Assembly: GCA_000310025.1 (NCBI GenBank)
Contig: FN649731.1
Coordinates: forward strand, 1,049,392-1,113,391
Reading direction: 5' to 3'
DNA: 64,000 nt
Origin: Ectocarpus siliculosus
Taxonomy: Eukaryota; Sar; Phaeophyceae; Ectocarpales; Ectocarpaceae
Shown here in pieces: positions 1-11,301 of the stretch. Each line of letters starts with the position of its first letter. Position 1 is the stretch's first letter. The notes beneath the pieces were generated by a model that searched no databases, was not told the DNA's origin, and saw nothing but the letters and a program-made list of their open reading frames with translations. Both the position numbers and the translations under genes were made by a program.

Positions 1-985
1 GAATTGTAAAGCGTTTCTCGCGCCGTACTGAGACTAGTTCGGTGGAACAGAAAAGCGACAATTTTCCCGTTTTTCGGAGGGGTTCACCGAAAAACCTCCC
101 CGCGTGCGTGACATGCATCTGTGTACCTGTATATTGCCAGTACATTTGTTGATGGTAGCAGACTGTCGGCCTACCTCAGCAAAAGATCTACAGTAACTGC
201 GCTACGATCGTGGCCCTCTCATAGATGAGCTCCGATTCGGGCTCCCACAGGATTATTCTTGGGGTGCATGGCTTCCTCATTAACGCGAGAGGGGTCAGCG
301 GTGCCGTCCTCATGTATGTGCACGGACCTACGTACCTACGCACGATAGTACCCTGAACGAATGCGGAAAAGTGAACCTCGCCGGGATTTGAACCTTCACC
401 ATAGAGCAGAAAATACTTCGTTGATCTCGATTGGAGCGGCGGGCTCATCTCTTTGCGGCGTATTGTGCTCTGTCTAGTGCGTCTGCATGTGTACGCGAAA
501 CGCCGTTAACAATTGTTTTGTCCAAGTGTTAGTAGATCAGTTCCGTGTTGATTTTCTTTGTTGCACTGTTCGCTGAATTTGGTTCCTCGCCTCGCAAATA
601 CGAAGGAGGTGATACCTGTTGAGGAGTGTTGCTTTGGGTGTACATTATGGAGGATAGATGGTGGGATGGCCAGGAGGTATACCTATATTCCCATCAGAAT
701 TGTCTTCTCTGTGTGCCCCCTGCTGAAATTGGATCCCTACCTCGGCTCAGACCTTCTCTCAGCAACAAGAATATTTTCCATTTCTACACGATCGTGAAGC
801 AAGAGCGTCAGGTGACATTTTCCTGTTCCCTGAGGAAGCTACTACCTACGGCTTGCAGTAAGGTGACAGCGAGAAACAGCGGCACCGCTGCAAACCAATT
901 CCCGGCAACAAGATCGGTCGTTGGATGCGCAAAACTCTAAATCAAACGCGTTTTCAATTACACATCTCTCGTCCGTACGAAACAG
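1..985. other. Left flank of ankyrin gene, no confident exon
   Basis: The ankyrin exon that begins at 986 needs an upstream exon ending in phase 2, so this stretch should hold an intron and possibly earlier exons of that gene. A weak candidate lies around 780-854, where an open frame runs into a good GTAAGG donor, but its frame and phase could not be fixed. A B-box-like sequence near 375-390 (minus strand) is not part of a foldable tRNA. Nothing else is supported. Confidence 0.3.
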
Positions 986-2288
986 GGGCGTCCCGGCTGA
1001 TGTGCGGGACAGCCACGGCAACACCATTCTGATTGTGGCATGTCAAAACGGGCACAAGCGGGCGTTGAAGGCAGCCTTGCGTCATGGGGCTGATCCAGAT
1101 GCTAGCAATGCCCGGGGAAACACGGCCCTCCACTATTGCTACGCGTTTGGTGGGTGACGTGTTGTTGATTTGCAGGGAAAACACGGTACTCTTTTGCCGT
1201 AGCAATCGGCGGTGCGTGGCTGGGTCTAGAGTCCGACGAACGTTAAGAAGCGAAGCTGCAAACTATGATCGGCCACACTACTGTATGCACGTCGTTCCAT
1301 TGTGGTAAGAACTGTTCGGGCGAAGCATCTGTTCGCTCCAAACACTCGCCAACCGGTACTCTCTTGTGTTCATTTTGTACTGCGTGATGGTACAGGTTAT
1401 GGGGGCACCCTGGGGCGATACCTGATGGACAAAGGGGCAGATTCTTCGATCAGGAACCGGAGCGGTTTGGTGGGTGCTCATTGTGCAGAAGGGCATGCCA
1501 GTCGCGCTAACCGCTTGTTTATTTTTCTTCGAAACCTTTCATGCGGGAGGGTCACACCGGATATACGGGAATAAATGGAGGAGTAGGGGATAAGGGGTTC
1601 GGTGGTGCAAGAACCGAGGAAAAAACAACTGTGTTCAAGAGTGAATCCAGCCTCGTCAAGTGTTGAGCGGTTCTCAAATAGATGGTGGTGCCAGCTCAGG
1701 TGGACGTTGTCAGGCGAGGTTTTGTTGGGGAGTAAGCATGAGTCAGTTCAGGTATTCCATTGTGCATCAAGGTGAGGCCAAGACGGCCTCGTTGAAATTT
1801 CATCTTTCTACCGCGCGTTGTGGTAGAGCAGTATACTAGGGGATAGCCTCCGTAACTTGCATGCAAGCGAATTCTCTCGCCATCATTCTATGTTGAATCT
1901 CCACCCCGGCTGTGCTCCCAATGTTCCGGTTGCGTTCTACCTCCGCTGGTACCCTTCACCATGACGCTGCCCGCATATGAACCACCCACCCACCCAGACG
2001 AAACATTGTTTGGGCACCTCGCAAGGCTTGCCAACCACGTGAACCCTCTCTGCTAGCCCATGTGTCTGATTGTGCCGCGCCGGCTCGTGGATAAGGAGAT
2101 TCTTCGCGGTGTCCCCAGACAGGGCGTCATCTCAGAGCAAGCTACCCGCCCATATGTTAGTCTCACAAACCTACGACATCATTTCAGCCTATGCTGGCCA
2201 GTACAAGTTGTGGTTCATACTCACGAAAGGTTTCGAACTGCCATACACACCGGTGCAACAGGTGTGTTACGAAGGCATTGGCCGGTAG
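986..2288 (+). CDS. Ankyrin-repeat protein, 3' exons (5' partial)
   Basis: Three exons join in phase: 986-1149, 1396-1469 and 2262-2288, ending at TAG. The first carries two ankyrin helices-turn units (the signatures HGNTILIVACQNGH, LRHGADPDASNARGNTALHY). The second completes the next repeat (GRYLMDKGADSSIRNRSGL), and the last adds VCYEGIGR before the stop. Introns begin GTGGGT and end in CAG. Ankyrin repeats mediate protein-protein binding; nothing here points to a partner. Exon 986 starts one base into a codon, so the gene extends to the left and its N terminus is unknown. The final nine-codon exon is short but in phase and gives a sensible C-terminal cap. An ORF at 2070-2288 contains that last exon; its upstream part is probably intronic. 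Confidence 0.7.
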
Positions 2289-3070
2289 GGGCAGAGAGGT
2301 GTTCTACCATGCCCGGAATGTATTCGACAATGAAGTCGACCGGAAAATATTGTCTGCCGAATTACATGGACGCCACGGTTTAGCAGGGAAGTGAGCCGGC
2401 GAACCTGTCTCTCATGGGCACGTGAGAGGTTACTGGCTGAATGGGATGGAACACGTTTGATCATTACCTGCTTCAACAGGCCGATTCCAAACGGCTGCTG
2501 AACCCCAACCGTTGCGTTATGATATTGCGTCATGTATTAGTGCACTCTATGAGCAATGCCAAACGGTGGCAACTCGATATGGAGAATGTGGTTGTAGACA
2601 ACCAGGGGCCACGCGGTCGACGTACAACATAACGTGCAAGAAGCTGGCCGGCAGGACCGACAGTATTGTGGATTTTGGTTTGGGTTCAGCTTCCAAGTTG
2701 GAGGGAAGCGCTGTACTGTGCTCCCTGACCTTGGTCCCTAATGGTATTTCGGTGCTGTCCTGATTGTTGTCTCAATTGTTTTTTGGTTGCTTCAACGTCA
2801 ACGAAAAGATCATGGATGGGACTGCATATATTGGTAAATAGGCCGTGCAAAGTGCCGTTTCTTCTTGGATTGTTTTTCTCTGTCTCTCTGACGGGGGGTG
2901 GCCGGCAAGGGAAACATTATTCACATCTAAACGGCCGTCTTTACGATTCCTTCTTTTGGAGATATTTTTCCCCAACAAAATGTCTATGGCCAACAAAAAA
3001 TGATTGCGGTTCCCGGGGCATATGTTTTCCCCGGCGGAAAAGAAAGATCAAATCAAGTTTTCGTGGCTCA

Positions 3071-3760
3071 CAACATGCTTTAGTTCACGTTCGTGTGCGA
3101 CCAACAAGACACTGAGCGCCTGGTTTTCGGTCGCCTGCAGAGGGCATGTGTATGATCGCATGCCATTGACTGCAGTTTGTGGATGTCTTACCTACGACCT
3201 CTGTCTGCGGAATGCAATGGGGACTGATCACACCGGAGCAACCAAGTTATTCCACCGGTGGAGTAAATAGCATCGCCGCAAAACAAAAGGCTACGTCCAA
3301 AACATTCAACACCGAGACACACTTCGGTTCACGTTTGCAGGCCGTGTGCAATCAACTGAACGGAACAAGAAAAAATGTCTAAAAAGTCAAAACCGAAAAA
3401 CACTTGTTTCGCGTTTGTAGGCCGTGTACATCCAAACTGAACAAGACGACCTGTCTCTAGGACGTGAGCAGAGGGTAGGTGCGTGACCACGCCCTTGGCT
3501 GCAGTTTGTGGATGTCGTCGGCCTAAAACCTCTCTCTGACGTGCGTGTTTGACTGGTCACACATGCAGCAGGCACTAAAACGGCTCATTTCGGCCGAAAG
3601 TCAAGAAGGTCAGCCAGCAGAGAAATGTGGCAGGGTTGATGTTGTGGGCTCGTGTGCGGCCAACAGGATGCAGTACGCCCTGAATTTTTAGTACCTGCAC
3701 GGGGTTTATGCATGACCTCACGATACTGGCCTCTGTTTGGGCAGCAGGCGGTGTAGTTCC
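3071..3760. repeat. Degenerate direct repeats, unit roughly 300-400 nt
   Basis: Blocks around 3170-3185 and 3500-3515 share the string ctgcagtttgtggatgtc, followed by related 'acctctgtctg / acctctctctg' text. Blocks near 3330 and 3410 share 'cgtttg(c/t)aggccgtgt'. A third diverged block near 3645 has 'tcgtgtgcggccaacagga', like 'tcgtgtgcgaccaacaaga' near 3091. The copies are old and carry no ORF. Confidence 0.5.
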
Positions 3761-4329
3761 GAGTTCTGGCTCGATCGGGGTGTAACCCACCCCCGTTTCC
3801 GGGCTGGCAAATATCAGCCGATCCAGTCAGAACATGTGCCAATTTTTTTACTCGCATGATGGAATCCTACAGTAGGAAAAAATCGGCAAGTGAGAATTTG
3901 GGCTCCGGGAACTTCTACCATTTTCCTCCGCGTGAGAAGCCCAGATTCGTTTTGGGGAATAAGAAAAGGACCCCCCAAAGAACCAAATCCCGACAAAACC
4001 GGTGCTGTAAATATAAAGACACAGTGTATTCGTGCTTTCTTTCGAATTGTTTCATCATTTATTCGGTTTCTAGGCGACGTTTTGGGGAGAGAGACACACC
4101 TAACGCCGACCGTCTCTCCATCGTGTTGGCTGCGAGGAACGGCGTCAACTCTTACAGAACCGTTTCTCTCCCCACAAAAGCCGGGGGACTACGACTGCAA
4201 GCGCAGGAGTTCCGAAACTGTCCAAGTCCTCAAATGGTACACATCGTTCTGCAACATCCGACTAGATACCGAATACCCCCGAACTTGTTCCCCCACCTTC
4301 GAAAGAAAAGGGATGGGGGGGCGGGAATT

Positions 4330-4572
4330 TTCTAACTGCCGCCACTGCTTTGGGTGGCCGCTGGTTTCCTTCCGTTTCTTCACGCGCTCTGTAGCTCCGT
4401 CACGCTACCTCAATCAACTAGCTACCAGCGCGTTCATGCGCGGAGTGGCAGCGAAGACAATCTTTTCTGACGTGACCCAAGCTTTCCGACAGATGATGAA
4501 GCCAATGTAGTTCGACCGTTACAATAATAAACCCCAACTGTATATTCGTTCTGCTCGACAAACAAAGAAGAG
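4330..4572 (+). repeat. Dispersed repeat copy 1 (partner at 54.4 kb)
   Basis: This segment and 54395-54655 share an ordered series of blocks on the same strand: ttctaa(a)ctgccgcc, then ttccgt(t)...cttcacgcgctctgtagct, then cacgctacc/cacgttaccc, then gccaa...ttcgac(c/t)gttac, then an (a)ataaac...gttctgctc/ctgctcttcg end. The copies differ by many substitutions and small indels, as expected for an old transposable-element or SINE-like family. No protein domain is encoded. Confidence 0.6.
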
Positions 4573-4927
4573 TTTTGTAGCTTGAAAGCTAGCACAGAAA
4601 GGTTTCAATCAGAAGAGTCATCAGGTGCCACCGTCAATAAAATTGGACTTGTGCAAATAGTGTCGCTAGTTGGTACTCGAAGCGATCGGCTTCGGTTGAG
4701 TGCTTCCTTATCGTGTGGTTTCTTGGGTTGCGTAGTCTAGTTTCTGTCCGTGAGTGTGGACTGGTGGTTGGGCAATCGTTCATCCAGCAGAAGCCTAGGC
4801 GTTTGTTGGAATTATCCCGGGACTGTCTTATCCCGTCCCAGAAAATTTCACTTGAGATAGGGAAATCTCGCATCGCAAACTGCCGAAAGGACTGCAAGAA
4901 CTCCCGATTCACCTGCATGGCAGGTTC

Positions 4928-4980
4928 AGACGTACGTCCCGCCGCGTATGCACATACGTCCCGCAGCGTATGCACACAAG
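4928..4980 (+). repeat. Short tandem repeat, 24-nt unit, two copies
   Basis: Two adjacent copies of the unit acgtcccgc(c/a)gcgtatgcaca occur here, with part of a third 'cgtac' start. They are intergenic with no coding signal. Confidence 0.6.
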
Positions 4981-5841
4981 TACGGGAGTGTCCCATATTT
5001 CTATCGCTTGGGATAGGCAGATCATGGTTGGCGATATTCTGACTGACACCACTCCGTAAAGAAAACTGAGTGCGATAGGCACATAATTCCGACGCCACAC
5101 CATCTATGTTTGGCATTGCCCCGGCGGAATAAAATCACGATTCAAAATCGTCCCCATTTACTCGAAATCAGAGAGTCTGTCTTCGTGGAAAGGAGGGGCT
5201 TGAATGTTTGCCAAACAGGGGAAACTTCGAACCCTCGTTGTTAGCATACGAACGATTCACGTATTTCTTTACTTCGCCTGGCAAAGGGTCTAGGTTCAGG
5301 TAGTTTTCCGGGCCCTGCTGCGACAATGAAAATGGAGCGCATCACCTTGATGAACAATTGAACATCGATTATTCCGCAGTCGAGAGGGTGCAAAACGCGA
5401 CCGACACATGCAAGGAAAGCTCTCAACGTAATATTTGTACACCCTCCCTTGTCGACGTCGGTAACCTCGTCCAGTCGAAATTAAGCATTCAACACTCCTT
5501 CGCGTTCGCCTGCACGTTTTCGGTGCTGCACTTGAAGGAAGGCGGGACCTCGGCACAATTGGGGCCAGAGCTCAGCAGGTAAACGATTTGTAACTACCCG
5601 GCCAGTTACCCCCGCACCACAAGCCATGACCCAGCCGGGCCGGCCAGATATCTTGTGCTCCAAACCAAACCCGACAACACTTGGCTGGGGTGCGACCCGC
5701 GTTCCCCCCCCCCTACAGAATCGGTGGAAAGCTGATGAGCGGAGAAACGAATGGGTTTCAAACCTTCATGCTTCTCAAATCGAGGGACGGGTTCGCATTA
5801 TGCCCGCAAGAACCAAAATAACATCGATTGAAAAATTGTGT

Positions 5842-8122
5842 TCAGAAGGGATTGATCGCCGCACCAGCAGCTACGAAGGCAGCAAACGCCGCTACGGCCA
5901 GCACCGTATCCGTCACAATCTTGGAAGGAGTGCGTACCCGGTCCGAGGACATCATCTCATCCTCTGGGCGAACAGAAGGCAGTAGTGCCAGCCACGCTCT
6001 GTACCGCTCGTCGACATTGTGGTAGGCTGCTCCGTCTTGGAGCAGGGAAAGATACCTGGCTTGCGTTTGCGACAGTTTAAACGAGCTGCGACATTGAGTA
6101 AGAATGGCACCCTGCCATTCTTTGAGGCTAGCCTCGGGATCGTGTTTCCCATGCCACCGAGGAGGGCATGGACGTACATGACGGCGGCAAAATGGAATTG
6201 GAATATTAGCGGATTCTCAATTGTTTCCCCAGCACGACATTGACCGGTCATTTGCTGCAAACAGCGCGTGATCGGCGTCGCTTGCTGTATGTAGAATATC
6301 CTAATCCACAGGTCGAGTCAAGTGCCGGACAAGTTGCATCGAAATCTGCAGCAGCACTGAAAAGAACTGGGACGGAACCAATCATGCATCTTTTCGCAAC
6401 ATGGTATCTCGCCTATGCCATGAAATACCTGGATGTTGGCGGGACGCTTGTGGGAAGTGTTTGCCACGGGTTCGAGACAAAACAGACGGCGATGTCCCTG
6501 TCCCCCGTGGGTGTTGCCACATCAACCTTCCAGGGACAAAGAGTAGAGTGTGTATGGCCAGTGTTTGAGCTACCGGTAGGATTGCAAGCAGGATTGGAGT
6601 CAGGTTCGAATTTGATTTGCTATGGTGCGGAGTTTCAGGGTTGAGAGAAGGTGGATCCTTCGGAGTATCTCAAGCGCGAAGCATATTCTCCAAGAAGGGT
6701 GGGGAAGAAAGAAGGGTGCAGACGAACTTAAGCTGCGAAATGAACGATGTCATTGTGGACTAAGATCGCTTGAGGAACAACAAGGACAAGTTGGTGGGGT
6801 TTCAAACTGGGCAAGGATCAGATACTCCGATGTGATGTGATGAGTCTGGCACCAGGATTGAACGTCTGGAACGTCAACGGCGTTCCTTTGCCAGCCCTGT
6901 AGACGATTGAACACACGCAGCCCGAAAACTACGTAGCCAAAGTGAAGCCGACCATTTCGGCGTCTCACCAAACGTTTTTCGTAGCCATTTTCTGACGCTG
7001 CTATCTTCTCCAAGCTGGATGGCGAGATGACGTGCAACACACCGTGCGCACCTGGCGATTTCTCCCACGACTGTGGAGGGCCAGGGTTTCGTGCGAGTGT
7101 TGCGTAACCTGCGATTTGATTGAGCAAGAGCACCACGTTGCAAAGCAGTAGCTGGAAGGGTGTGCCGGGGATAGGCAATTCACGAACCTGAGCATGGGGC
7201 CAAATCGAACATAGAGAAAAAGCCTACACAGAGAGACGATTGCTGAGAATAGAGCCCCTTGACAAGCTCTTCTCCCTGCATTGCCTAGTTAGGAGTTAAC
7301 CATCGATTGCTTCGCAGGGCTACCAACGAAAAAGTCAGTGTGTAAGGAGCGGGAAGGGCTGGCACGACTCTTCATCGGACATTCCATCCATTGACCGGTG
7401 ACAACCATGCCTCTCTTACGCACGACAACACCGCAAGGCTGTAGGTGTAGGAGACGATTGTTGTGAATGCAATCGTCTACACGCTAAAGTAGATCGCGTA
7501 GGTGGATTGAGGATACCCGCATGTACTGTTGAAACTGCACTGGGCCGCTGCTCCTGCTGTCTTGCAGATTTGGTTGGCGTGCAGGGTAAAACGCTATGGG
7601 TGTTCGTTTGAAAATACGGACCGCATGGGATCAGCAACTTTCGGGGATGGCTCTCCCTCACCATTTTCACCGCCGGGAACGATCTGCTTCTGCTATTATT
7701 GTCTTACCGGCGCGATGGCAGAAGCACACGCACATCCCTCTCGATTTCTGCGTGTCTGTCTTGTCTCGACGGGTGACTCCGCCCGCTCCATCAGTAGCGC
7801 TCGGGTTTCGTCTTGTACCGGTGGAGAATTGTGTCGCCTCTGCAGGTAGCGATGCGAAGGGATTCACGCCTCTCTTGCTCGTTAGAATCGAAGGGCACAT
7901 GTTGGCCCCGAACGAAAAGTAGAGGAGGGCAGCGTCGCAGTCTTCGCTACGCCCCCTGTCGTTTCTGATGCTTTCCTTCAGAGGACCCAGAATACCTCCC
8001 GATCGACTTGATTCTGTTGGCGCTGCTTTGATCGCCGCGGAGGCTTTCGCGACATCGGCGCCCATCGTCATCGCCGTGGATGGGGCTGCTTTCAGCGTTT
8101 CGTCTCGGCCACCGACCGACAT
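5842..8122 (-). CDS. Gamma-glutamylcyclotransferase-like protein, tail-anchored
   Basis: Five exons in phase: 8122-7819, 7223-7188, 7108-6969, 6526-6429, 6055-5842 (stop TGA), giving 263 residues. The GGCT-like fold is shown by the substrate-loop motif YFSFGANM (about residues 68-75, family form YFAYGSNM), by GAHGVLHVISPSSLEKI followed by SENGYEKR (about 133-158; Glu153 is the candidate catalytic acid), and by the late RYLSLLQDGAAYHNV motif. Family members release 5-oxoproline from gamma-glutamyl substrates such as gamma-Glu-amino acids or glutathione; the substrate here is unknown. Residues about 239-260 form a hydrophobic helix (TDTVLAVAAFAAFVAAGAAI) ending three residues before the C terminus, so tail anchoring with a cytosolic enzyme is inferred. 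The second exon is only 36 nt. Met at 8122 is chosen because the in-frame extension to 8311 adds nothing conserved; Met at 8071 is also possible. The gene is divergent from the plus-strand exon at 8826. Confidence 0.85.
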
Positions 8123-8825
8123 TAGTTGCAGGATGCTTGGCAGGTGGAAGGCTTGCTGATGGTGGCAGGCTTGCTGATGCACTCCGCCGAGTCTGTGCCA
8201 ACAGCATCGCCGTGTTGCTGCTGCATGTACGAAAGCCTCGATGCGATGCCCGCTATGAGCAGCGTGATAGAGCAGTGCCAGTATGGGCGCCCGGCGGCTT
8301 GTCAAGGGCATTGCAGGTGGGGCAGTGGGACAGCCCTGTTCTGCGGCAGCTGAAAGCGATCGAGCGATCGAGAGTCGAGCGGCGCACTACATTACTGCTG
8401 TAATGCACCGAGAGCAGCATGATGGTTCTTTGGTTCCCGCAATGGCTGGTTCGCTGGTTTGGCTGGTTTTCGGTTCTCGAGGCGCGGGCGGTGAAATCGG
8501 TGCCGATTGGAATCCGAAGATTCCCCGCTCCCCGCTCCCTGCACCTGTAGTGTTTGGCCTAGTGTTTTTATGTCTATTGTACTAGTGTACGTAGTCAGTT
8601 GGTCACGCAGTCACCCCCACGCGATGGCACCAACCAGAGGGCAACCGTGGGCAGTCGATGCGGGATTCAGGGATCTGATTTGAAGGGCATACGGATTTTA
8701 GCCTTGCTGCCAGTCGCCTCAGGCAGGGTAGAAGATGCTTGAGTTGCACGAACGGCTCCGTGCGACCACTGCTGTAGACTACAGCGGTCTACTGCTTGTA
8801 GCTGGTTGATATCCCGGCCCACGAG
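8123..8825. other. Divergent intergenic spacer
   Basis: About 700 nt between the minus-strand cyclotransferase-like start and a plus-strand candidate first exon. It probably holds both promoters, but I see no convincing TATA box. A plus-strand ORF at 8080-8403 is antisense shadow of the upstream extension of the cyclotransferase frame. Confidence 0.4.
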
Positions 8826-9005
8826 ATGGATACAGCTAGAGATCGGCGGAGCGGCCATGCCATTCAAGTGGACATCCAGCCAGACGAACCGCGACCAAGA
8901 TCGAGAGCCAAAGGCAGAGCCCACCCAAAAACGCAAGAAGAGAGGCCTGGCTCGAAGGCCGAGGCAAGGGCTACCGAGCAGAAAAAAGTCGCTGTTCGAA
9001 GACAA
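8826..9005 (+). CDS. Candidate first coding exon, basic N-terminal peptide
   Basis: An ATG at 8826 opens 60 codons ending at CAA followed by a consensus GTAAGTG donor. The peptide is very polar (Arg, Lys, Glu, Pro rich) and has no recognised domain. Its position, divergent from the cyclotransferase-like gene and upstream of the exon chain that starts near 11.3 kb, makes it a plausible first exon of that chain, but I could not trace the connecting exons between 9006 and 11301. It may instead be a separate small gene or chance. Confidence 0.35.
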
Positions 9006-11301
9006 GTAAGTGAGACTGCGGACTACGCCGGCGCATACCCTTACAATATATATTTGTGCAGCCGTATCATATATAGTGAAGTACAATTTACCACCTCGTC
9101 TGCAGAATATAGTGTTTGCTCTCACCCGTGGGACGTTCGACAATGCGGTCAGGGCGACACGGCAGTGAACGCACGAACTGAGCTACAAGTAGCACTCACG
9201 ATACGCAAGTTGTGGAGCCAGCCGGCAAATTTTGAATTTACCGGGAGAGAGGTTTTGGAGTATTATGACGGGGGCGAAGCCCCCTAGTATGTGAAACCCA
9301 TCTTGCGGGCCGCACGCTTTCAAAATGTTGCACCTCTAGACTATGAATCAATGAAGGAGGCACCAGAGCAAAGGTGTCGTCCCCGCGTTTTGCAAAGAAA
9401 TCATCGTCCAGATTTACTGCAATGCGGATTGATATACCAACCTGTCGGGATCGATGATTATGGTGATTCCTTTGGGGCGTTCATTACAAATAACCTTCAG
9501 ATGGATTCAAGAGAGCGAAAATCAACGCAGGGAGAGTAGAGGTGCCAGAACATCATCATGACGTTACTTGAAGTGCTCTGGCGAGAGGACGGGCGTGCAG
9601 GCTATATAAATACATCCATGGATCCCTGGATGTGGGTACTGCTGTCGTGCAGTAGCTCGACATATGCAAGAAATCGCGTGTGCGTGTGTGTGCGATTTCG
9701 CTCTCCTCGCTGTAGCTCTTTTGGGTGCTGCTGCGTCCTCGTCATCGACACTCAATGCGGATTAACGTTGCGAAACTTTGTGCGCAAGAGACCAGAGTGG
9801 TCTCTGCTGATTCTATTTTGCTGTGAGCGTGTGGTATGCGCCAGTTTCGGCGCCCAGGCTCCCGCCTGGTGTGTGTCGGTCTCTGAACTGGTTAGTTACA
9901 ATAGTTCGAATAGCGCAAAAGCGGCGTAATTGCCAATATTATTCGAAAATAGACAAGACGCCAAGTAAGCGCCAATTTAAATGGAGACAGCTGATTGGCG
10001 GACGCCAAATGAAATCTGTCTCGGTGGCTTTTTTTTTGCCAGCCAGATTGGCGGAATACTGTATTGCGCATTTCATTTTTGTTCCTCTCGCCCGACAAGT
10101 CGAGAAACAGACCTTTCGTTAGTTTATCTTTCTCCCTCGTTCATACTGCGATGAAAAATGGCTTGATCAATATCTGTTCTCAGAACTTGAAGCAACACCT
10201 CACAATAATGAGAGTTTGACTAGTCTCTTCCAAGCCTGTCAAAGTCCACCCTCGTTGAAACTATCACTCAAAAACAACATTTTTCATAGATTGGACAACG
10301 GCACTGAAACTCACGCAGACGTCACACACGTGAAACAGCACAGCGCTCTCCGAACACAATCTTAGTCGGTACTCGACCACCCAGCTACCGGTGCTGGCGG
10401 CTCCGGTACCGGCGATTAGACCCGCTGTCCTCTTGAGTGTGGGCGTGTGGGCGTGTGGGCGTGTGGGCGTGTGGGCGCTGCGCACAAGGGTATTTGCCCG
10501 TTGGTGTTTGTGGAGTCTCTTGCTCATACTGATGCACCTGACCATGTCCCACTTACCATTGCGGAGGATGTTCGTGCTGTACGGCGCGGGTAGTCATAGC
10601 AACGCATCACGCAGAATCGTCGGATATGTTGGTCGGGTATCGGGGGGCACGGCAAGAGGCGCCCACGGTGAAGAGCGACAAATGACAAACCTCGTGTCTG
10701 CCCAATCGAGATACACATTCGATGAGGTATAATTCTTCCCCACCGCCAGCTCGACCTTCACAGCCAACCACACGGTCGAACTGCAAGAAACCTGCACCTA
10801 CGCCATTCGGAGAGCGTCGGCTTTGGTTTATAGAGGTTTAGCTTGTTTCTCTGCAGCATATCGTACACCTCCCAGTTTCATCTGTCGCTTCATTCTCTGT
10901 CTCTGCGCGGGCTCCCTGCTCCGGGCGTACTGTCGCGCTGGCCATAAAACAAGTTGATTCGAAGGGCTTAGACCGGAGCCCATGCAAACTTTACCAACAG
11001 TCAACGACGTCCCTCCGTGGGCTTTCTCACTGGAGTCCCTCCCTGGCTGTTGTCTATGTTAAGGGACAATAGTTTCGTTTATTCTAACATACATGCTCCG
11101 TAGAATTCCAGCCCCAACGGTGATGTGAGGTTCCCTTAAGAAGATAGTTTGACGTTCCAAAATCGGTGCAACTTTGAGGAAGCATGAACCACCTTTAAAA
11201 ATAAATTTCGAATATGTTCCCCTGATTATAGCACTACATGTGTTTCCTGGCCACATTTCCCTCTCCACGTACCACCGTGACCTGTCTTGTCCCAATCGAA
11301 G
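9006..11301. other. Probable intron or intergenic stretch
   Basis: No exon with matched splice sites and phase was established. A weak open segment at about 10600-10725 (plus) is protein-like for some 30 codons but lacks a clear acceptor. AT-rich sequence lies at 9900-10140. A GTGTGGGC minisatellite is at 10437-10477. Confidence 0.35.
10437..10477 (+). repeat. GTGTGGGC minisatellite
   Basis: About four and a half uninterrupted copies of an 8-nt unit (gtgtgggc) occur in a non-coding stretch. Both strands remain open across it, giving spurious ORFs. Confidence 0.85.

Larger units (their letters stand above)
2289..5841. other. Intergenic region with degenerate repeats
   Basis: No exon chain was found here on either strand. 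Two overlapping plus-strand ORFs at 3856-4510 lie in different frames, lack recognisable domains and overlap a dispersed repeat, so I treat them as chance or relic ORFs. The region separates the end of the ankyrin gene from the convergent end of the gamma-glutamylcyclotransferase-like gene. Repeats are listed separately. Confidence 0.5.

Noticed and set aside
360-400. A perfect B-box-like ggttcaaatcc on the minus strand.
   Set aside because: No A-box at proper spacing and the T-arm stem does not pair.
3856-4510. Overlapping plus-strand ORFs of 159 and 206 codons.
   Set aside because: They overlap in two frames, have no domain, and part lies in a dispersed repeat.
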